From Sneathiella sp. (GTDB taxonomy: Bacteria > Pseudomonadota > Alphaproteobacteria > Sneathiellales > Sneathiellaceae), in NCBI GenBank assembly GCA_016765515.1, contig JAESPT010000013.1, forward strand, positions 1-5,139: a stretch of DNA of 5,139 nt, written 5' to 3'. Numbering within the stretch: the stretch's first letter is position 1; the number at the start of each line of letters is the position of its first letter. The notes beneath the pieces were generated by a model, which was given only the letters and a program-made list of their open reading frames with translations, searched no databases and was not told the DNA's origin. This document shows, one piece after another, positions 1 through 3,997 of the stretch. The position numbers were made by a program, and so were the translations under genes.

Positions 1-153
1 GCCCATTATTTGGGACTTGAACTTAATCACCATGATGCTCTTTCAGACAGCCGGGCCTGTGCCAATATTGTCATTGCTGCAGAAAAGGATGGATGGAGCT
101 TCGATGCAGGCTTTGACAATGTGGGAGAACGATATACCGCGCTTGAGGAATAG
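1..153 (+). CDS. DEDDh-family 3'-5' exonuclease, C-terminal fragment
   Basis: This is the last 50 codons of a gene that begins left of the window, read in frame 1 and ending at TAG 151-153. The visible protein contains HHDALSDSRACANIVIAA (residues 10-27 of the fragment). This fits the Exo III motif H-x-A-x-x-D of DnaQ-like exonucleases, with H11 as the likely catalytic His, D16 as the metal-binding Asp, and the usual Ala-rich helix after it. Family members remove nucleotides from 3' ends, as DNA polymerase III epsilon-type proofreaders or as stand-alone exonucleases. The short acidic tail after the motif (ends YTALEE) has no beta-clamp motif or extra domain that I can see, so a stand-alone DnaQ-like exonuclease is likelier than the replicative epsilon subunit. 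Only this one motif is visible, so the exact subfamily is open. A run of eight T lies at 164-171 but no good stem precedes it. Confidence 0.72.
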   Translation, partial: AHYLGLELNHHDALSDSRACANIVIAAEKDGWSFDAGFDNVGERYTALEE

Positions 154-195
154 GGCTTTGATCTTTTTTTTGTTGAGAACGATTACTAAAAACAA

Positions 196-225
196 TTGAC
201 CTTTATAACACCTTAATGTTTTAAT
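196..225 (+). promoter_or_regulatory. Candidate sigma70-type promoter with Fur-like overlap
   Basis: TTGACC (196-201, five of six matches to the -35 consensus) and TTTAAT (220-225, five of six to the -10 consensus) are separated by 18 bp in AT-rich DNA. A start near 232 would be expected. No downstream reading frame has a ribosome binding site. The promoter instead leads into the hairpin-rich stretch that ends at the 447-478 terminator. Seen by eye only; AT-rich spacers yield such matches by chance fairly often. Confidence 0.45.
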
Positions 226-241
226 AATGATTATCAATTGC
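223..241. promoter_or_regulatory. Fur-like (iron) box
   Basis: The 19 bases starting AATAATGATTATCA match the classical Fur consensus (GATAATGATAATCATTATC) at 14 of 19 positions. The centre holds the 9-bp palindrome TGATTATCA (228-236). The site covers the end of the candidate -10 element and the expected start point, which is where a repressor such as Fur would block transcription. In alphaproteobacteria, Fur-family proteins can act as manganese regulators (Mur) or be replaced by Irr/RirA, so the metal sensed is uncertain. Confidence 0.4.
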
Positions 242-480
242 GAAAAAAATTCATACTCACTATGGTCATTGTCAGAAACCTTAAACCCGCCTCCCTGGCC
301 AATCTGATTCTTCAGACGCTAAAAGAGCAGACTCCCCCTAATTCAGACAATCAAAAGCCGATTAAAACGGCAGTGATAGTGCCTTCAAGAGGAAGGCAAA
401 AATCTTTCTGAAAACTCCCGATCCACACACAGAAATTTGGCATAAAAAAAGCTGCACCGGAGAACCGGAGCAGCTTTTCT
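232..480 (+). ncRNA. Candidate small structured RNA, possibly iron-regulated
   Basis: This stretch runs from the expected start of the 196-225 promoter to the terminator at 447-478 and would give an RNA of about 245-250 nt. It contains several simple hairpins: TCTGA/TCAGA with a 4-nt loop (303-316), GCCG/CGGC (357-371), GCCTTC/GAAGGC with a 5-nt loop (381-397), and the terminator stem (451-474). The only internal reading frame with an ATG (262-411, 49 codons) has no Shine-Dalgarno sequence and resembles nothing I know. The combination of Fur-like box, promoter, hairpins and terminator recalls the layout of iron-responsive sRNAs such as RyhB or PrrF, but I see no sequence match to those. It could also be inert spacer with chance hairpins. 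The right end may belong only to the converging gene. Confidence 0.28.
447..478. terminator. Bidirectional intrinsic terminator
   Basis: The stem is GCTGC-A-CCGG (451-460), loop AGAA (461-464), then CCGG-A-GCAGC (465-474), with one A/A mismatch. It is flanked by A444-450 and T475-478, so the duplex can extend by four A-T pairs. Read on the minus strand it ends in seven U, a strong terminator for the small gene ending at 499. Read on the plus strand it ends in UUUUCU, a weaker terminator for anything arriving from the left. Confidence 0.85.
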
Positions 481-498
481 AATTCGGGCCTATTAAAT

Positions 499-705
499 TT
501 AGGCGGCGACTTGTGCGGTCGCTGCCTGAATTTTCTTCAACTGACGACGGGCAGCATGGCGACCCGTCTTCAGTGTAATTTTACGTGCGGCGCGTTGTGC
601 GTTTGAACGACAGTTTTTTGTACCGCCATTACCACGTCCACCACCACCGGATTTCCGGCTTTTGCCACCCTGATTGCGGCCATTCCGTGCTGATCTCGCT
701 GTCAT
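499..705 (-). CDS. Small Gly/Arg/Lys-rich, acid-free basic protein
   Basis: The product is 68 residues, starting MTARSARNGRNQ. I chose ATG at 705-703 because GGAG lies 8 nt upstream. A longer in-frame version from TTG at 768 would lack a ribosome binding site and overlap the candidate promoter. I do not recognise the family. The protein has 11 Arg, 7 Lys and no Asp or Glu. Residues 13-28 are a glycine-rich low-complexity segment with an RGN-like step, residues 33-58 look like a basic, probably helical stretch (QRAARK, AARRQLKKIQ), and the tail is Ala-rich. There is one Cys (C32), and no signal peptide or membrane segment. This composition suggests binding to nucleic acid or the ribosome, which is inference. 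It is a stand-alone unit with its own terminator. Clean start and stop, a good SD and a strong terminator argue that the gene is real. Confidence 0.7.
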   Translation of the reverse strand: MTARSARNGRNQGGKSRKSGGGGRGNGGTKNCRSNAQRAARKITLKTGRHAARRQLKKIQAATAQVAA

Positions 706-750
706 GTGACTAGCTCCGTTTGGTTCTAACTTAAATTCGAAGCGCTTTAC

Positions 751-779
751 ATAATAGGTTGATGGCAAAAGGTACAGAA
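751..779 (-). promoter_or_regulatory. Candidate promoter of the small basic protein gene
   Basis: On the minus strand TATTAT (756-751) matches the -10 consensus at five of six positions. A poor -35 candidate, TTCTGT (779-774), lies 17 bp upstream. Transcription would start near 744 and give a leader of about 40 nt before ATG 705. The weak -35 and the AAATTGAGAAT repeat just upstream (791-801) leave room for an activator. Confidence 0.35.
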
Positions 780-790
780 AAACTTTTCAG

Positions 791-893
791 AAATTGAGAA
801 TTTTTGAAATTTATCGGTATTTCACCTGTCATAATGGTGTCAATTCCCGCTTTTCTCAAAATATCGACGTAAGAATGGCAAAAAATTGAGAAT
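791..893. repeat. 11-bp direct repeat with inverted copy between
   Basis: AAATTGAGAAT occurs at 791-801 and again, perfectly, at 883-893. Between them TTCTCAA (853-859) is the inverted form of the core TTGAGAA. The 9-mer ATGGCAAAA also precedes each copy, at 762-770 and 875-883. The repeats lie between the SCP-2 gene's terminator and the promoter of the small basic protein gene, so they could be regulator sites for the latter, or relics of a short duplication. The region is very AT-rich, which raises the chance-match rate. Confidence 0.4.
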
Positions 894-911
894 CTCTCTG
901 CAAAAAAACAC

Positions 912-942
912 AAAAAAAAAAGCGGCTCGAAAAAGCCGCTTT
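912..942 (-). terminator. Intrinsic terminator of the SCP-2 gene
   Basis: The stem pairs AGCGGCT (921-927) with AGCCGCT (934-940) around a 6-nt loop and extends by two A-T pairs. Read on the minus strand, the stem is followed by a run of ten U (A912-921 on the plus strand). It lies 24 bp past the SCP-2 stop codon and is a textbook Rho-independent terminator. Confidence 0.9.
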
Positions 943-965
943 CTCAGATTCTTATAAAATTGGTC

Positions 966-1268
966 TTAGTTAAAAACGCTCTGCAGCTTCATGGCAATAC
1001 CCATGTTGCCTTCGATTTTCAATTTACCCATCATAAAAGCTGTTGTGGGATCAAGATCGCCAGCCGCCAGTTTTTCAAAATTTTCAATGGAGATTTTAAT
1101 GGTGCAATCCGCTTCTTCATCTTCATTGCTAACGACATTCGGGACGGTGTCGGCGTCTACGTGAATGATTCCCTCCCCTTTGAAATCAAACTTTAAAGTT
1201 GCGCCCAGACCACAGTCTTCACCAATTTTTTCACGCATTGTTTCTGTAATCTCTTCGAGAGTCGCCAT
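966..1268 (-). CDS. SCP-2 sterol/lipid carrier domain protein
   Basis: This 100-residue protein is one complete SCP-2 domain. The diagnostic C-terminal half is clear: CTIKISIENFEKLAAGDLDP followed by TTAFMMGKLKIEGNMGIAMK (residues 55-94), the same pattern as human SCP2 (…SAFFQGKLKITGNMGLAMKLQ). SCP-2 domains form a hydrophobic tunnel that holds fatty acids, fatty acyl-CoAs, sterols or isoprenoids. In bacteria they are often stand-alone soluble proteins near lipid catabolism genes. There is no signal peptide, so it should be cytoplasmic. ATG 1268-1266 is preceded on its strand by GGAAAGGG with 6 nt spacing, which fixes the start. It is divergent from the acyl-CoA operon starting at 1458 and shares its control region, so a role in carrying that pathway's acyl-CoA substrates is plausible but inferred. 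It ends at the 912-942 terminator as a single-gene unit. Confidence 0.92.
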   Translation of the reverse strand: MATLEEITETMREKIGEDCGLGATLKFDFKGEGIIHVDADTVPNVVSNEDEEADCTIKISIENFEKLAAGDLDPTTAFMMGKLKIEGNMGIAMKLQSVFN

Positions 1269-1299
1269 TACTAGCCCTTTCCTAGTCAGCTAAAAAATA

Positions 1300-1330
1300 T
1301 TGTGTACAGAAATCTAACCACTGTTATAAT
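1300..1330 (+). promoter_or_regulatory. Extended -10 promoter of the acyl-CoA operon
   Basis: TGTTATAAT (1322-1330) is a perfect extended -10 element (TG-n-TATAAT). A partial -35, TTGTGT (1300-1305), lies 19 bp upstream; that long spacer is typical of MerR-controlled promoters. Transcription would start near 1337, giving a leader of about 120 nt before the SDR gene. Nothing else in the divergent region points rightwards as well. Confidence 0.55.
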
Positions 1331-1344
1331 TTAGGCTAGTCCAT

Positions 1345-1364
1345 TGACGTTAACGTAAACGTCA
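1345..1364. promoter_or_regulatory. ACGT-repeat operator, LiuR/MerR-like
   Basis: TGACGTTAACGTAAACGTCA is a 20-bp near-palindrome; only one base pair of positions (8 and 13) breaks the symmetry. It contains three ACGT steps spaced 7 bp or less apart. From memory, operators of this ACGT-rich kind are assigned to LiuR, the MerR-family regulator of branched-chain amino acid and acyl-CoA catabolism genes in proteobacteria. It sits at about +8 to +28 relative to the start predicted from the 1325-1330 hexamer, so a bound protein could block transcription into the operon. It also lies upstream of the divergent SCP-2 gene, with a possible minus-strand -35 (TTTACG) inside it, so both genes could be controlled. 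The regulator gene is not in the window. Confidence 0.6.
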
Positions 1365-1385
1365 CTCGCCACGAAGTCAAATAAT

Positions 1386-1424
1386 GAAGTCGCCATAAGG
1401 ATGAATACAAACGAGGCGTCCTTC
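1386..1424 (+). other. Possible hairpin in the operon leader
   Basis: GAAG (1386-1389) and CGCC (1391-1394) can pair with GGCG (1415-1418) and CTTC (1421-1424), closing a 20-nt loop. It lies in the untranslated leader 22 nt upstream of the SDR ribosome binding site (GGGAGG 1446-1451) and does not cover it. Two very short ATG frames (1384-1398, four codons; 1401-1430, nine codons) lie here without properly spaced SD sequences. There is no sign of a known riboswitch. Confidence 0.2.
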
Positions 1425-1457
1425 AAATAACGAAAACAGCATGCTGGGAGGCATTAT

Positions 1458-2345
1458 ATGACATACCGATCCATCTTCCGCCCGGGCCTTTTCGAAGGCC
1501 AGACAATTGTCGTAACCGGCGGAGGCAGCGGTATTGGTCGTTGTACAGCGCATGAACTTGTCTCATTAGGTGCCAAAGTCGCAATTGTTGGTCGGAATGA
1601 CGAAAAACTAGCAACTGTGAAAGCCGAAATTGAGGCTGCTAATGGCACGGCTTCCACCCATATTTGCGACATACGGATTGAAGAGTCTGTTCGCGATACG
1701 ATTAGTAAAATTCTGGAAATTCACGGTGCCATAAATGGCCTGGTCAATAATGCAGGCGGTCAATTCCCGGCTCCTTTAGAAAGCATCAGTTTAAAAGGCT
1801 GGGAAGCTGTGGTTAAAACGAATTTGACCGGCGGGTTTTTGATGGCCCGGGAATGCTACACACAATGGATGAAAGAAAACGGCGGCGGTTCCATCGTCAA
1901 CATCACTGCTGACATGTGGCTCTCTATGCCGGGTATGGGGCATTCAGGCGCCGCCCGAAAAGGGATGATGAGTTTTTCAGAAACGGCGGCTCTGGAATGG
2001 GCTCCTGCCGGTGTGCGCGTCAATACAGTTGCTCCCGGATGGATCATGTCCTCGGGCATGGATACATATCCTGAATGGTATCAGGAGACCATCGTCGGTC
2101 TTGCCGACGACAATCCAGCAAAACGCCTCGGAACTGAATCGGAAACCTCGGCCGCTATTGTCTTCCTTCTATCCGAAGCAGCGGCCTTTATTTCCGGAAG
2201 TTCAATCCGTGTTGACGGCGCCGCACCGAACGCCCGGACGAACTGGCCTATGCCTTCTCATAACAATAATAAGGCCTTCAACGGCTTTCATCTGGCCGTT
2301 ACACCGAAAATTTTCGAGAAAAAAGCCAACTCCAGCGACGACTAA
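1458..2345 (+). CDS. atuB: SDR oxidoreductase, enoyl/dienoyl-CoA reductase type (AtuB-like)
   Basis: This is a 295-residue short-chain dehydrogenase with a full Rossmann fold. It shows TGGGSGIG (20-27, NAD(P) binding), a basic residue at R46 after the second strand (suits NADPH), CDI near 70-72, NNAGGQF (97-103), and N122 in KTNLTGGF. Where classical SDRs have YxxxK this protein reads HSGAARKG (162-169), so the Tyr and Lys positions are Ser163 and Arg167. That string, NNAGGQF and NPAKRLG (219-225) closely recall human peroxisomal trans-2-enoyl-CoA reductase (PECR), pointing to an acyl-CoA substrate. About 40 residues follow the usual VDG end (252-254). GGGAGG 6 nt before the ATG supports the start. 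As first gene before atuC- and atuD-like genes it occupies the place of atuB, which is usually labelled citronellol/citronellal dehydrogenase. The SDR class is certain; the substrate is not. Confidence 0.88.
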   Translation: MTYRSIFRPGLFEGQTIVVTGGGSGIGRCTAHELVSLGAKVAIVGRNDEKLATVKAEIEAANGTASTHICDIRIEESVRDTISKILEIHGAINGLVNNAGGQFPAPLESISLKGWEAVVKTNLTGGFLMARECYTQWMKENGGGSIVNITADMWLSMPGMGHSGAARKGMMSFSETAALEWAPAGVRVNTVAPGWIMSSGMDTYPEWYQETIVGLADDNPAKRLGTESETSAAIVFLLSEAAAFISGSSIRVDGAAPNARTNWPMPSHNNNKAFNGFHLAVTPKIFEKKANSSDD

Positions 2346-2360
2346 AGAAGGAAGACGAGT

Positions 2361-3980
2361 ATGCCGGTAATTCAGTCGGAAATCGATACAAACAGCGCCT
2401 CCTTCAAAGCCAACCGAGACGCCACTCTTGATCTGATAAAAGAATTTCGGAACCTGGAGCAACAGGTGCGAAATACGTCCAATTCAAAGAAAGAAAAATT
2501 TGAAAAACGGGGGCAACTCCTCCCTCGAGAACGCGTCTCTCTTCTTCTCGATAAAGGCGCGCCTTTTATGCAGCTCTCGACCCTGGCGGGTCTGGGCATG
2601 CACGATGATGACGGCGTTAAAGAAGTTCTCGGTGCCGGTATTATCATCGGCATTGGATATGTATCCGGCATTCGCTGCATCGTAAAGGCGTCCGACAGTG
2701 CGATTAAGGGCGGAACAATTGCCCCCATGGGATTGGAGAAAAATCTTCGGGCACAGGAAATCGTCTTAAAAAACAAACTTCCTGTTATCAATCTCGTTGA
2801 ATCTGGCGGTGCTAATCTTCTGTATCAGTCGGAAATATTTATCAAAGGTGGACAGGGGTTTGCCAATCAGGCGCGAATGTCCGCGGCAGGTATCCCCCAG
2901 ATAACCGTTGTCCACGGATCCAGCACGGCGGGCGGCGCCTACCAGCCAGGATTATCTGACTATGTTGTGATGGTAAAAGGCGGCGCGAAGGTCTTTTTGG
3001 CAGGGCCTCCCCTATTGAAGGCCGCGACTGGTGAGATTGCAACAGATGAGGAACTGGGCGGTGCGGAAATACACTCCACAATCTCTGGTGTCTCTGAATA
3101 TCTGGCGGAAAATGATGCGGATGGCATTCGCATTGCGCGCGAAATTATGGCCAACATCCCGTGGGATGACGACATTGAACGGCTCCCCCCTAAAGATCAC
3201 AAAGATCCCCTCTATGACATAGAAGAACTTCTCGGTATCGTCCCAACGGATTATCGCAAACCGTACGATGTTCACGAGGTTATCGCGCGTTTTGTTGACG
3301 GATCAGAATTCTTGGATTTCAAAAGTCTCTACGGCATTCATACTGTGTGCGGACATGCCAAAATAGAAGGGCAGGCAATCGGGATTATCGGCAATAATGG
3401 CCCGATTGATGCGGATGGCGCGACAAAGGCGGCGCAGTTTATTCAGCTGTGCTGCCAATCTGGAACACCGATTATCTTCCTGCAGAACACCACGGGCTTT
3501 ATGGTCGGCATAGACGCTGAGCAGGCAGGTATCATCAAACACGGAGCGAAAATGATTCAGGCGGTCACCAATGCGACCGTTCCTAAAATCACCCTTCATA
3601 TCGGCGCCAGCTTTGGCGCCGGAAACTACGGCATGTGCGGCCGTGCTTTCGATCCAAGTTTCATCTTTGCCTGGCCCAACAATAAAATCGCCGTCATGGG
3701 CGGTGAGCAGGCCGCTAAAGTACTTTCCATTGTCACTGAGGCAAAATTCAAGCGCTTGGGGCAGGAACCGGACCGGGAAGCGTTGGACCAGATGGAACAG
3801 GGCATTATCAAACGTATGGACAAAGAATCAACGGCGCTTTTCGCGACGGCTCACCTTTGGGATGATGGCCTCATTGATCCGCGGGACACCCGTAAAGTAC
3901 TGAGCTACTGCCTTTCTATCGCTATGGAAGGTCGTAAAAGAAAGACAAACACAAACACATTTGGCATCGGTCGCATGTAA
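2361..3980 (+). CDS. atuC: Acyl-CoA carboxylase beta subunit, likely geranyl-CoA carboxylase
   Basis: This 539-residue protein is a complete carboxyltransferase (beta) subunit of the MCC/GCC type. It transfers CO2 from carboxybiotin, carried by a separate alpha subunit, to the gamma-methyl of a branched enoyl-CoA; the family forms alpha6-beta6 complexes in the cytoplasm. The N-terminal half has LLPRERV (53-59), HDDDG (81-85), SGGANL (148-153) and GSSTAGGAY (186-194). The C-terminal half has NTTGFMVG (376-383) and GASFGAGNYGMCGRAF (415-430), which build the active site and oxyanion holes. The beginning (MPVIQSEIDT) and HDDDG resemble AtuC of Pseudomonas, and the length fits (about 538). Methylcrotonyl-CoA carboxylase (liuB) is the main alternative. 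The neighbouring AtuD-type dehydrogenase and the SDR in first place favour geranyl-CoA. GAAGGAAG lies 6 nt before the ATG, 15 bp after the SDR stop. No biotin carboxylase subunit is in view. Confidence 0.88.
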   Translation: MPVIQSEIDTNSASFKANRDATLDLIKEFRNLEQQVRNTSNSKKEKFEKRGQLLPRERVSLLLDKGAPFMQLSTLAGLGMHDDDGVKEVLGAGIIIGIGYVSGIRCIVKASDSAIKGGTIAPMGLEKNLRAQEIVLKNKLPVINLVESGGANLLYQSEIFIKGGQGFANQARMSAAGIPQITVVHGSSTAGGAYQPGLSDYVVMVKGGAKVFLAGPPLLKAATGEIATDEELGGAEIHSTISGVSEYLAENDADGIRIAREIMANIPWDDDIERLPPKDHKDPLYDIEELLGIVPTDYRKPYDVHEVIARFVDGSEFLDFKSLYGIHTVCGHAKIEGQAIGIIGNNGPIDADGATKAAQFIQLCCQSGTPIIFLQNTTGFMVGIDAEQAGIIKHGAKMIQAVTNATVPKITLHIGASFGAGNYGMCGRAFDPSFIFAWPNNKIAVMGGEQAAKVLSIVTEAKFKRLGQEPDREALDQMEQGIIKRMDKESTALFATAHLWDDGLIDPRDTRKVLSYCLSIAMEGRKRKTNTNTFGIGRM

Positions 3981-3997
3981 TTTAAGGGGATAATTAA

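Noticed and set aside
151..175. Terminator directly after the exonuclease gene
   Set aside because: There is a run of eight T at 164-171, but I cannot build a convincing GC stem in front of it.
499..768. Longer version of the small basic protein starting at TTG 768
   Set aside because: The extra 21 residues lack a ribosome binding site and overlap the likely -10 element, while ATG 705 has GGAG at proper spacing.
731..913. Minus-strand 60-codon frame in the AT-rich spacer
   Set aside because: It has no ribosome binding site, overlaps the promoter of the basic protein gene, reaches into the SCP-2 terminator's T-run, and resembles no known protein.
960..1196. Plus-strand frame across the SCP-2 gene
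   Set aside because: It is the reverse shadow of a clearly conserved SCP-2 coding sequence.
1344..1349. TTGACG as a -35 element for the operon
   Set aside because: No acceptable -10 hexamer lies 16-20 bp downstream; the hexamer is better explained as part of the operator palindrome.
1401..1430. Nine-codon leader peptide in the operon leader
   Set aside because: AAGG directly abuts the ATG, too close to act as a ribosome binding site, and there is no run of regulatory codons such as Leu or Ile.
2011..2370. Plus-strand 119-codon frame inside and past the SDR gene
   Set aside because: It is out of frame with a strongly conserved SDR, runs into the carboxylase ribosome binding site region and start, and has no features of its own.
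2372..2791. Minus-strand 139-codon frame within the carboxylase gene
   Set aside because: It is an antisense shadow of the conserved N-terminal carboxyltransferase half, with no start signal and low-complexity Arg/Ser-rich composition.
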